In this document: positions 10,921 through 22,262 of the stretch, one piece after another | Numbering within the stretch: the first letter of the stretch is position 1 | Layout of the letters: every line of letters begins with the position of its first letter | Origin: Sympetrum striolatum | Lineage: Eukaryota > Arthropoda > Insecta > Odonata > Libellulidae | Reading direction: 5' to 3' | NCBI GenBank assembly: GCA_947579665.1 | Contig: OX388345.1 | Coordinates: 70,733,454 to 70,797,453, forward strand | DNA: 64,000 bases | Notes under the pieces: model-generated | The model's input: only the letters and a program-made list of their open reading frames with translations | Databases searched by the model: none | What the model was told of the DNA's origin: nothing | Program-made: the position numbers and the translations under genes

Positions 10921-13144
10921 GTATGCATTGTTAAAGAATATGAGTTAATTATTGATAGGCTCTTATGGTATGTGTGTGATATAATGGAATCAATTAACAA
11001 TGGTCCAATATTTTTCAAACCATTACTGGTTTTCTATAAACTATAAGGTTGTTGATTTTTGTGTATTAAGTTATTAACTATGGAAGAGGTATCCGCTTAT
11101 AGTTTCTATTACTCTCTTGCAAGTTACATACTAAAATTAATTGTTTATAGCATTAATTTGGCGGTATGCATTTGTTTTAAAAGGCAGTAATAATCTGTAC
11201 GTTGCACCAAAGTAGGTTCTATACTTAACCCATGTAATTTGAATAAATTAAGGCGAGATTTTCTGCCACAAACCTCGTATTTATCTTTGAAGGGAATACA
11301 TAATTTTGCGTATACGTTAATGCCAGTATCCTTACCTTGATTGACTAGGAAAATAAAAAAAACGGTTTCACTCTTCATTCTATTTTGGATAAGTGGTACA
11401 AATAAAAACAATGCTCTCGAACAAATATAAACAACAACTCTGTTTAATTAGCAGATAAAAATATTCATCTGTAATAACAGTTATTTTTCACTGATGATTT
11501 CGTAATTCGAAGCCCGCTCAAGCCTTTCTAAAGTGAGCGGTATAAAGTCTACTAAATCACTCGTAAGTACTGGAACGTATATTTTCCATTTGCATAATAT
11601 GTACGAAAATATCTATCACAGTTTTTAGCACATGTAATTATTTTCTGGTTATTATTTATCTTTATGTTTTCCCAAGAACTTTATTTTCCCAACCATCTTT
11701 ATGTTTTTCCTTTTGGACAACTCATTATTTCCTTACCTTTGTTTTATTAGTTTCTAAAACCCAATTCGTTCCTAGGAAAACGACTTAAATTTTGTAGGCG
11801 AACGTACTTATTTCACTGTCGTTCTGCTCTATTTTCATCCCTAATACGCTATTCATATCGTCCCTCTGAAATATTCCCGAGTCGGAGAGAACCGCCCTCT
11901 ATGAAGCTCCTTAAAAATCCGTTTGGAGTGGTCTGCCCTCTGTGGTGGAAATCCCCAACTTACTGCCGCTCCAACTTGATTCCTCGGCAGTCCGAGATTT
12001 GCTTCAAATCCTTCCATTCGTTTTTTTTTGCCTAACTTTCCGTCTCTCGCTCTCTGGTACCCTTTTAAATTTTTGCCTCATTCGAGGAGAAGGGATTAAA
12101 TTTACCAGGGAATAACGCTTTTTCTCTTCCGCTCAAGCCCTCTTTTTTAGGATTACCCCTGATTTCGTTTGCTGTCACGAGGATCTCTGCATTTCGGAAT
12201 TCGTACGATAAGGGATTTCATCCGAGTTTTTTGGATTATCAATGCCAAGAAAATCGGGGGCGTAACTAAGCCATAAGGGAGATTATATTTTCCCGCGGAA
12301 AAATTCCATTCTCTCTGATTCGAAGGGATGTCTTTTTTTCTTTTCAAGGAAATAGGCATGAATTAATTTGACTTATTTTAGGCACAAATTTTCCATTTCT
12401 GGAAGAGAAGGCGTCCGCAAAAGATTATACTTTTCTACGTAGATATTTGTCGATCTTACATAGGTCTGTTTACTTAGTATATTGAGAAGATTACGTACTC
12501 AATAATATTATACTTTAATTAAATTAATGGCTTATTCTGGGTAACTATTTTATCGACCTTCCTGTTGGTTTATATTTGAAAACTTAAATTCACAAGGAGA
12601 AGGAAATTTTTTTCGGACAGTTTTTGGAAAGATCCTCGTATGTATTCCTCCATACTCCGTTCTCAGGTGTAAAAAATGGCCGCTGTCTTCAAGTAACCAA
12701 CAGGTTTCGCTCTCACTGCCTTATTTTTCAATTATCGTTGAAATGATTTGAATTACATTATATGTATATTTACAACTAGTCAATTATGATTCGAATTTAC
12801 TACTTTCGAACTTACTACATGTCTGAATACTTTATAATGCGGATTAAATTGTTTTTCAATAAGAATAAAAAAAGTTTTAGTCGATATATATGTAAGAAAA
12901 TAATTTAATGTCAACAGAAAAACAGGAACGAAAGCGTTGAGTTCATCAGAACCATGTAAATACCTTAAGTAATGGCTAGATGATCATTCTTCCTGTAAAT
13001 TGTTGACTTTCATTTGTTTTGTTAACATTTTCGTTAATTAGACTGTCCCGAATACCTCTATAAGAAGTGAATGTTCCGATTTTGCAGCATATTACTCAGG
13101 GCACCTTAACTGTAACTCATATGTATTTCTTACCTCGTGACGTA
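10921..13144. other. No gene seen
   Basis: AT-rich with a pyrimidine-rich block near 11,980-12,150. A minus-strand arrangement resembling a 9-base microexon lies at 11,336-11,344 and is discussed as a finding. Nothing else stands out. Confidence 0.5.
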
Positions 13145-13221
13145 GCATTGATGGTTTAGATGGAACAAGAGACTTTTAAGTAACAATCTCGCCCAAATAA
13201 AGACGATTTATTATTATTATT
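13145..13221 (+). mobile_element. Retroelement 3' end, plus orientation
   Basis: Reads GGTTTAGATGGAACAAGAGA, then CTTTTAAGTAACAATCTCGC, CCAAATAAAGACG and a (TTA)n tail. This is the same 3' end, in the opposite orientation, as the copies at 38,193 and 45,968 (which read AATCTCGCCCGAATAAA on the minus strand). The hairpin is partly decayed. No coding sequence is recognisable upstream. Confidence 0.65.
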
Positions 13222-13312
13222 TATCCCTTTTTTCTAAGCACTGCAGAATTACACTATGGTACGGGTATAAATAACAAGTACTCCCCGAGAACTATATTTC
13301 TGATATTATGAT

Positions 13313-13560
13313 AATTAATTACAAACTTTATATATAAAAATAAAAATTATGTTATAATAATTAATTACAAACTTTATGTATAAAAATATAAATTACATTA
13401 TAGTAATTAATTACAAACTTTATATATTGAAAATAAAAATTGCATTATAGCAATTAATTACAAACTTTATATATAAAAATAAAATTTATATTATAATAAT
13501 ATATTACAATTTATATATATATATATAAATTATTTATTATATCATAATAATTAATTATAG
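13313..13560. repeat. AT-rich tandem array, ~46-bp unit
   Basis: AATTAATTACAAACTTTAT starts at 13,313, 13,359, 13,405 and 13,452, giving periods of 46, 46 and 47 bp. Decayed fifth and sixth copies begin near 13,498 and 13,549. Unit divergence is low in the first four copies. The array starts about 90 bp downstream of a retroelement tail. Confidence 0.85.
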
Positions 13561-16500
13561 AATTGATTATTATAATTATTATTATCATCATCACCGCCTT
13601 AACCGGGTGGTAATTTTTTCGGCGCAGAAAGGTTTCGCGAAATTAAAGGAATGTTTTACGAGAAGCACTGGAAATTAGTAATTTCTCACGTAAAAGAGAA
13701 TTCAACGAAATGGAGCTTACTTTCGTAAATACGTTGCGCAAAAGCATCTTTGCACTTACGGAACGTGTGACATCTCGTAATGCGATCAACGGTCGTTTTC
13801 GCCCCTACGCTTCCCTTTTTAGGATTGACCCGATAGAAGCTCCATCCGTGAATATTTCAACGCCATCGACCAGACACGTGTCCTGAAAGTGTACTCTCCC
13901 GTGTAGACCCCATTTTTCCAAACCCCTTTTCTGCGAAGGGACAAGGTATTAATGATGCACTCGGCTCTCCTACGATTAATTCCGCTCCTGAATGTTTTAT
14001 AAGACGACGTTGCCCCCGACGTTTTTTTGGGGGCTCGCGGATATGGGTTTATTATTCATGTCCGTCCTCTATCTTCTTCGCGGGATTCTTTTATATTTTT
14101 TTCGCCGGTGCTTTTCCTCTCTATCTCTTTCGGCTCCCGTCTTACGATTCTTTCACGAGAATTTCGGCGACGAAGTTATGCCTTTGACGATTTCAGTCGG
14201 GCAAATTGGAGAAATTACGTTTGTCGTCTAAAGTGTGCTCAGCTATTGCTTATATTTTAAATTTCAAAGCTGAAAATCGGTCCCTTTTTTCTCTTTGTAG
14301 TCTCATTCTTAGAATCCTTTATGATTTGATCACTGAAAAAATACCAGAGTAAATTTTTCTGAGTGATTGAAGCGAAGTATGTTCTTTTCGTTATTTTCTT
14401 AATATGAAAACCTTTCAGCAAATCCCGGGGTCCTATAGCGAAGTTTTTCAATGACTGTGTTTGTACTTTTTTAAGTTTCGAAAAACTGAAATCCGGAAGT
14501 TTCAAAACTGAAGGGAATGGTAGCACATTTTGGATCACTCCTAAGAGATGAATCGGTTACTCACATTTTCATTTGAATCGGAATCGCATACATTCTTGTA
14601 TTGTTTTTATATAAAAATCAAGAAATATGTACCAATCAGAATTGAGATTTTAAAATTACTCGAAGAAAGATTGTACTCGTGCCATAGTAGGATGTTAGAT
14701 ACAAACAACTCAGCTAATGAAAATCTGTTTGCGTATCGTGGAATAACTATACTTATTGAAACGTTAAATATTTGTAATTTAGAATATAGTTTATTGGTGT
14801 AATGGTGAACTATGCGATTTAATATAATGCTTTGTACAATATAATGTGCATTTATAATGAAATTGAATATTATCTATTTATATATGCTTATAACTTAGAT
14901 AATTCATTTATACATGCCGTTTAAGACGCTCTATGGGAGAAATGAGAAATAGATGCTAGAAGGAAACTCTTAAAGAATTCGTTTTTCCCCCTTACGATAG
15001 AAACGCGAAAATAATCGATAAGGGAAGTAGAGTCATGGTCCATCCTCCATGTTCCAATGCTGAACGCCGAAGGGCGGGTATCAGAGTAAACATGTAGATG
15101 CACCATTTCCCATCCTCTGAAATGGTTAAATGTTGATCTACTTCGCCACAGTTTCACACGTCTTAGTTTACCACTCCATCCGCGTGCCCTATTGCAGTCG
15201 TATATTCGCAAACACGCCTTCGAAAGGGAGAAATATAGTCGTGTTTGTCGGACGTGCGCGTTATTCCGCAAGCAGCACATTGTGCGGCGACTTTGCTAAT
15301 TGTTTCACTTCGCCGTTGTGCACGGGATTGGAGGATGGTCATTAGCGTGGCTGCAGAACAAATATCGGAATGCAATGGGAGCCTTCGATGACGTCATGCG
15401 GATGAAGACGGCGATGAGCTAATTGCGGGGCGATGTCAATTGGCGGGGAAAGTTGAGCACCGGCTGCAGCAAGTGCAGATGTAATATCAATGCGCTTTTG
15501 AAGGCTTTCTTTCGAAAAGAAACACTCATTTGTATTTTCTTTAAGGTGCGTCGACGGCTTAGGTCATTCTGCACTGTTTACAAATTTAGATTACAACCTC
15601 ACTGTTACCTCTCTGTATCATAGTAACCGCGTTTTCTAAGAAGGGACAGTTACCAGGTTGTCCATAATAAATACTTCTGCGTTCAAAAGGATCCAGAACT
15701 TATTTTTTCCCCGAAAAAACGCCGAGCAGGAGAAATCTAAAATTCTGGTGGTAAATAGGTGGATAGGTAGGCGAAAGGTAGCTGTACCCACAGTATGTGA
15801 CGCTATCTACCGCCAGGATCTTACATTTCTCCTGCGCGGCGTTTTCGCGGGAAAAAACTAATTCGGGAGCTTTTTGAACGTAGATATGTAACGGAAGGCT
15901 AACTAAGATATCATACGATTTAAAATAAATAAAAGGTAAGGAATATTAAAAAAATCATTAATTTAAAATACGTTAATGAATAGTTAAAAGGATAAAAGGA
16001 ATAGATAATAATACGCCTTCGTAACTTATGTGTATGAAAGTAACCTAAAGATAGGGTCTAGACTCGTTGGAAATTCTATATTGGTGTATTCTCCATAGCA
16101 GTAAGACGTTCAACCATCTAAGTTACCCTTGTAAAAGAAACACGCACGAGTTCCCTTCATTACTTCTTTCCGATCGCAATCCAGGCTTTGGACTCACACT
16201 TCATCGTCATTTGGACGCTTGAAGTAATGCTCCTGAACGAGGTATCATTTCCTTCGCTAAAAGCAAAAGCGCTGTTTCAGCGATTTTAATTGCTTTCCGC
16301 GTTAGAGAACAGAATTAACTACCTGAATTTCTCGGTCATGAGGATTGTGCAGCGGAAACGAGATCTTTTGATTTTCGCCTTCGAAATAAAAGAAGAATGA
16401 CTAAATTATTCACGCCGCGCACCATCGCGAACTAGCCGAGCGAATTCTCTTTGCAATTCGTGCTTAAGCTTCCGTTCCGAACGATGAAATATTTAATGTT

Positions 16501-16679
16501 TCGCCGATCAAAACGTTTGAGGGTCATACCTCTATCGACTTCTAGCTCTTCTCTGGCCTGCTCTCTATACAAGTCGGGCGTTGTTTTGACCTGCTAGATT
16601 CCATTTTAGCCGAAGCGGTAAATGATAATGAGGGACGTTTCCTATCCCTTCGTATGTTATTACAGAGGTTATTTTTTAA
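13561..16679. other. No gene seen; two GC-richer patches
   Basis: GC-richer patches lie at about 13,620-14,230 and 15,040-15,480. The second holds a CRE-like palindrome (listed separately) and a CCAAT-type ATTGGCGGGG at about 15,439. The 119-codon minus-strand frame at 14,921-15,280 has no recognised motif and overlaps plus-strand frames. Confidence 0.5.
15389..15396. promoter_or_regulatory. CRE-like palindrome TGACGTCA
   Basis: A perfect 8-base cAMP-response-element palindrome in the context GATGACGTCATGCG, within a CpG-containing GC-richer patch. No adjacent coding exon is recognised, so a promoter or enhancer role is only a suggestion, and a single 8-base site can occur by chance. Confidence 0.25.
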
Positions 16680-16810
16680 ATCAATAAATCTTATCGTTTT
16701 TTTTCACCATATACTACACACTGTAATATATAGTTTGAAATACAGTGATCTTCTGGTCCTCTTGAGCCAGTTTGGCTCGCCAGAGGGCTCCAAATACATA
16801 CATTAAATTT
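16680..16810 (-). mobile_element. Retroelement 3' UTR-like remnant with nested hairpin
   Basis: On the plus strand, GGTCCTCTTGAGCCAGTTTG followed by GCTCGCCAGAGGGCTCC (about 16,756-16,792) forms an inner stem GAGCCA/TGGCTC and an outer stem CCTCT/AGAGG. The hairpin at 45,421-45,457, in the 3' UTR of a recognisable retroelement, has the same design (GGTCCACCTGAGCCAATAAT, then TGGCTC and AGGTGG), with the outer stem changed on both sides (CCACC/GGTGG). Toward lower coordinates both are AT-rich. The assignment is by analogy; no RT coding is recognisable here. Confidence 0.4.
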
Positions 16811-17916
16811 CTGTACAAACATAAACCGCATAAAGGGAAAATGAAATTTTAATACAAGAATATTAATATTTATATCGTATAATATTAGCAATTTTAGTAG
16901 TAAAAATCCAAAATATATTTTAATTAATATATGTATATTTAATATGATAATATTAATAATTATATAAAAGTATTCTCGTTAATCTCTGTAGATTTTTCCA
17001 TACCGCCTAATAGTGTCTTTCATCTCCAATGTTTTTAATTTCCCTTTGTATTTAAAGTCAATGAAAACGAATCTGATAAATAAACATTTGCTAAAATCTT
17101 TGAATAGGAAATAATAGACTCTTAGCATTGTCACTATAGAATAAGTTGGCCATCTTCCTTCTTCTTTTAAAAACTTCATTGGCAAAGAGGGACGATTGTT
17201 GAACCCATGGATAAACGGTCGTGACCGATTTATTCTATTCTCGATCTTGAGGCCGAGTCCAACTCAGAAATTAGGAGGGGCAGCTGAGAGGGGAGTTATA
17301 CGCTAACAGCTTTCCCGCGGTGGAATTAGTAAAATTTCACCGGACTCAAGATCGCGAATTGACTGCAAAGTCTTCGACTTTTCGGACGGAGGCTGTTAGA
17401 GAACTACCACGGCAATCCAACGTCTCTCTGTTTACGGTGTGCTTTGTTAGCGATGGCTGTGCCATCCATCGCCAGATGTCTTCAAAATTCCAGCGTTAAC
17501 AATCATTTTTTCTTCGGAAATGGAACGAAACGTAGCAAGCGACTATGTTCTCTATTTATTTAGCCTAAAAGTCCGCAAATTACCATATGTCTGCCCGAGA
17601 AGTTTGTCTCCAAAATTTGTAACAGTAACTTTAATAACAGAGTTGGAAAGTGCATAGAAAGAGGTATATTTTGATGCCAAGAAATATTCAGTTCAAGTTC
17701 AAAGAAAATTGCAGTTCATTATTAAGTTTCTTGCAATCTTCACTTTCTTATGTTTCTTTCTATATGATAGTATCTAATCTTGATTAAATAACACTTAAAT
17801 ATCACTTCTAAACCATCCTGAAAGGTTTTTCAAATCAACGCTCGCCGACTTCCTTTTCTACGCAAAAATTGCAACAGCGCGAGCCATTCCACAATAAATA
17901 TAACTGAGAGGTATAA
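16811..17916. other. No gene seen
   Basis: A nearly pure AT stretch at about 16,855-16,975, then mixed DNA. The minus-strand frames at 16,691-16,891 and 16,979-17,185 have no recognised motif. Confidence 0.5.
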
Positions 17917-18000
17917 ATATTTATTTATTTATTTATTTGATCCTTTATTGGCGAGGTTAGGCCCAAGTGGGCCTCTTTTCCAGCTAACCTCGTATGTCGT
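17917..18000 (-). mobile_element. Retroelement 3' end with two-tier hairpin and (AAAT)n tail
   Basis: On the plus strand a (TTTA)n tract (17,918-17,938) precedes TCCTTTATTGGCGAGGTTAG, then GCCCAAGTGGGCC. The minus-strand transcript would end in CCTAACCTCGCCAATAAAGG and an (AAAT)n tail. An outer stem CGAGGTTA/TAACCTCG (17,952-17,959 with 17,985-17,992) encloses an inner stem GGCCCA/TGGGCC. The same tail design occurs at 56,656. Coding sequence upstream is not recognisable. Confidence 0.65.
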
Positions 18001-20858
18001 AAGAATATGAATAATTATAAATTTAATTAAAACAATAAGACAGAGTAGAGTGTTATAATATAAGTGAGAGAGAGCCATAAGATATGTATGCGTGAAAGTT
18101 GGATGGACAATTTTATATTATTAGTTATGCTAATTGAAATACCTCCATCTTTAGCCTTGTATGGCTTATAGAGGGGTTTCCTCATTTTTTGTAAATTACC
18201 TTACTGAGGACAGTGGCGCTTATTGGTGCCGCTAAGCGTAGCCACCACTTGCCTTGGTTGAAACGGATTGGAGTTCATCCCGGATGATTTCTGCTCAAGA
18301 TTTCTGGAACAGCTTTTCTGCATTTCACTCTTCATGTTTACTCTTCGGTTTTAAGATCCTCTGGGCGATGCCTTTTGAGACCCACGCTGAAGTTGGTACT
18401 TTTCTCTCTTTTTCCTCGCCAATACGAGAGGCGCCATTATTCAGCCGCACGCCTGTTAAGGTGCTGCCTTCACGCACTCTTCCACGTAGGCGTTCAGGTC
18501 CTCGGTGTTTAAGAGAAGCTAATTGGCCTTACGCCCACCATTCTTTCTCCGTGCTTGATTCTTGCTTCAAGCTTTTTACCTATCACTCAGTTCTATTACC
18601 ACTTCGCCCAACGTTGGTTGTGATTCCATCGTTGCTGATTCAGTGCAAACATTTTTCAGTTGCCGTGGGTTAAGGTATGTGTTTTTAACGAATGTTTATT
18701 AACAACCCTTTTACCATGTCTAAATTATAGGAAAATTCTTTTAATTACAAGAATACCCAATAGCATTCCCTTTATATAGAAGCCTTCAAAAATGACTTCA
18801 TCTTGTTCTAAAATTCAGTTCCCCTGGTTTTAGCGATATTCAATCTCATATTTTAGAATCGTTTATAAAATATGCAAGGTATGTATGCTTATAGAGAACT
18901 AAGTGTTTATGTATTTTAAAACTTGTATGAATTGAGTACATGTTTAAATGTCATCTTACTTTATCTTCCATGTATTTGTATTAAATATGTATACCTATCG
19001 ATCGCAGTGCATAGATCTGTGTATATATTTGATTGTTTGTCATCCGGCACAGACATACATCTCTCAATTGTGTTTTGCATATGCAATTAAAATAAATGTA
19101 ACAATTGTTAAAAATTTTGAATAAATTGCATTATCAGTATAAATTAAATGGAAACATTAGGAAACGTGTATAGAGCAGTATAACTATACATACTTTTACT
19201 AACGTATAAATTCCTTTCTGTATTACTTTGTATTTTATCATGTGTATTTTCTCTATGTATGGATCGCTTTTCATAACATGCTAAAATAACGTAGTGGAAA
19301 CTTTCGTGGGCAACGTCGGGTCCAATGCAGACGGCGAGTAAATAGAAAAGCGCATCTTGATGGAGGAGTAATGGACCTTGAAACATCCATCAAGCGTCAA
19401 TAGGAAAGCGATTAGAGAGTCGTCGCATCATCGAGCCCAATCATTTCCTCCGCAATATTTTGAAACGAAGTTGCCGGTGCGGAAAGCACGTGCGTGCACT
19501 CGGCTATTTCGCAATTGTAGGCTTCGGTGTCATAACTGTGACGTTCCAAACAAGCCAAAGGTTCTTCGGAAAAGTGGGAATAATCTTTCCTTTCTCAATG
19601 ACAGAGTTGACCGATCTAATTCGATTTCTTTTTTCTCCGATGTTTTCCTGAAGAAATATTGGCTTGCATAACGTCGAAAGCTTCCATAATTGCGAATTAT
19701 CGTTTTGTTTTGCAGGGAAAGTCTTTCACGAGCCTGATATTTCAAGCGATGTTGTAGTATGGGAGATACTAGCGTTATGATTACGTATCTTAAGCTTCCT
19801 TGAAGGTATAATTTTTTATTGAATCATTTTAGAGATACATTTTCTAGGATTGTTTGGTCGTATAATTCTGCAAACAGAATACTTAATTTTTAATTTTAGT
19901 CCTTTTAATTTTCTTTTTGTTATTTTCATTGTGGCATCTTTAAATGTACTCCCCTTTCTTGGATTTAAGCAACTACTTAGTTTAAAAATGTTTTATATTT
20001 ATTAATTACAAAATTGTAAACCTTTAAATGGAAAAATGTACATTTTCTCAGTATTTGCAAGGATTTGGCTAGTTGATGTCATTTATTAAGGTTTTTCTTT
20101 TAGTGGTTTTGGACTGAAATATTCACTTGAGATTCTCGTTTGTAAAATTCTGCGATCCAACAATATTTAAGCCCATTTAATGTTAGAATGTTCCTTTTCC
20201 AGTTATAATTTTTATTTCCAGTTAATTTTCAGCTGATTTAAGTATTTTTTTGGATAGTAAGCAATCTAAATAACTTGAATACATTAGGGAGTCTGTCCCA
20301 TATCACATGCATTAGAGCCGTATTTCTATCCTTTTGAATTGATGCTCGTTTACTGTAACGCATTTTTTGTGTACTTCATATAACTAAATATTTTAATGAT
20401 TACTCCATCATTCTTACCACACAACCTTTAATGTAAGGAATTAAACATTGAGTTAATTAAAGGCTGAAGCTGTCATAATCATGATAAATAAGTATTTCTG
20501 AAAAATACCGACCGGATCATAAGCGATATCAAACCCTGTTTGTCGTTTTGTTTCATCTCATTTGCGAAGTTCTCACCGGTAGCAAGGACGTGCGTGTTTG
20601 TAGAAAGGTATTTAGCGACTGACATTGTTCTCGCTTCTCGAAACAGCGACAGCCACCAAATTCCACTGGCACTGGTTCAACAATTAATTCGGTCAAGCGA
20701 CGTTGGACTAGTCGAAGGAAGGAATGCTCCCTCTGGATATGACTATAGTCCCGCAGTAAAGTTTGAGTAGAGAGATTTTTTTCAGGAATGTTTAGTAGGT
20801 GTCCTAGTAAATGTATTTGGTTTGGGTGCACATTCGTCGCCAGGTGCCTATTCCAGAT
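18001..20858. other. No gene seen
   Basis: AT-rich with a GC-richer patch at about 18,210-18,640. The 139-codon plus frame at 18,254-18,673 shows no motif, hydrophobic segment or repeat that I recognise. Frames at 19,144-19,745 lie on both strands of one stretch. Confidence 0.45.
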
Positions 20859-20930
20859 ATGACGTCATCAAAGATGGCGGCTGCTATGAATTCAATCGCA
20901 AATGGGGAACAAACGCCAATGGAGACTGAG
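20859..20930 (+). CDS. Putative first coding exon of an unidentified gene (partial)
   Basis: Twenty-four codons run from ATG at 20,859 to a GAG followed by GTATTG, a usable but non-consensus donor; unspliced, the frame ends after seven more codons. The peptide contains KMAAAMNSIANGEQTPMETE, a polar, acidic-ending N-terminus of the kind seen in several RNA-binding proteins, but I cannot name the gene. Two features support a real promoter or start: the palindrome TGACGTCA (20,860-20,867) overlaps the first ATG, and AAGATGGCGGC, the classic YY1-type motif and a good Kozak context, covers an in-frame second ATG at 20,874. Upstream TATTCCAG could be an acceptor instead. No downstream exon is identified, so a chance frame remains possible. 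Confidence 0.35.
20860..20881 (+). promoter_or_regulatory. CRE palindrome and YY1-like motif at a putative start
   Basis: TGACGTCA at 20,860-20,867 is followed three bases later by AAGATGGCGGC (20,871-20,881). Both are well-known promoter-proximal motifs, and the second frequently covers the initiator ATG of housekeeping genes. Their adjacency is direct observation; promoter activity is inference. Confidence 0.35.
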
Positions 20931-22127
20931 GTATTGCAAATACCAACAATTTAGTATCAAAGATGAATTTATTTGTCTGTATTAAATTTCTGAAATTTTA
21001 AATTTTTTGAGCGCAATCCATGGTTGTAAGACGCCTGGAAGGGGTCAACAAATTTTCGATCGTGGGTAACCTGCAAAGCAACCAAAACATTCTGAAGTCA
21101 TAGGTCATCATTTCACATATGTCTAAGTAATCATTTAGCTTAAAGTAATCCGCGGAAAAATCCAAAACATTATAAATTTGGAAATAGACGTAATTTTGAC
21201 GTATTATTTATGCATTTGATGATTTATTGCGATTCAAAAGATATTTAAACTGTCTGGATCCGTACAGGAGCTGGTGCGCCGGTCGTGGCACCATTATTCA
21301 TCTCTACACGTCTCCGTATTAATGCACGACTATCCTTTTCTATTCAATCTCTTGTCTCGGCGCCTTAAACGCCGTTGATAGCGCACCCGGGCATCAGGCC
21401 AAGCGGATATCGGGAACTTAGTGCCGGTTTACGTTGAATATCGACGGGAAAAAGATGAAATCACAGGATCTTCAGCGTCTAGCCACCGATGGCTTATATG
21501 GATATCGTCCTCATCTTGTTTGATTAACTCAAGTAAACACCTTCACTTTGTCACGTTTCATTTGAATGTCCTTCTAGTTATGGATGATGCAATTGGTAGA
21601 GATATTGCGCGGTCAGCCATTGTATGCGCGATGTCTCAGTAAACACTCTTATTTTCTTTGGCTTTTCTAGCTATATTTCCGTTCTGGGTGCCAAATTTTT
21701 TTAGTATTCCTTTGCGTGGTATTTACCTTTGTATAAAATATGAAAGTTTGCTTGGAGTAGATTATCTCCTTGTGAAACGCAATCATTATTTTCGTAGTTA
21801 AGAGAAGGAAAGATATTCTCATTAAAAGCTACAGAATTAATTTATGCAATACAGTAATTGTTAATGTCGTAATTCACGACAAATGCTAAGTATTATTACA
21901 GTTATTTGATTCAGAAAAAAGCCTTAGAAGTACGACATAGAACTGTTTTTGTATTAATACGGCCATTAAATTGAGAGACTTCCTGATATTTTGAGTTTCT
22001 CAAAATGACGAAATTTCCTGTATTCAATGCGCATGATATCGATGCATATTTTTGAAGGAATACTATATTTGTAATTCGATTTTTTTAATTTTATGTCCAC
22101 TATGGATAAAATACTAATTATTACAAT
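20931..22127. other. No gene seen
   Basis: AT-rich with a GC-richer part near 21,250-21,480. I see no exon with convincing acceptor and donor that would continue the frame at 20,859. Confidence 0.45.
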
Positions 22128-22262
22128 TGCTTGCAAACTACCTCAATCCTCATCTCATTTTGTAAGCCTCAGTCCCCTCTACTAGCTCTTCGTTAGGCTA
22201 ATGTTGTCGTGGGTGTGAAGTTCCAACTGATCTCCGGACTAAATCCTATACTGACAGAGATT
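22128..22262 (-). repeat. Dispersed repeat family, copy B
   Basis: Read on the minus strand it contains GACTGAGGCTTACAAAATGA then GATGAGGATTGAGGTAGTTTG, preceded by ACAACATTAGCC and CTGTCAGTATAGG. This aligns with copy A at 6,905-7,060 along its length. No coding motif is visible. Confidence 0.6.

Noticed and set aside
14921..15280. 119-codon minus frame
   Set aside because: Overlapped by other frames on both strands and without a recognised motif.
18254..18673. 139-codon plus-strand open frame
   Set aside because: No recognised motif; lies in a GC-richer patch where stop codons are rarer.
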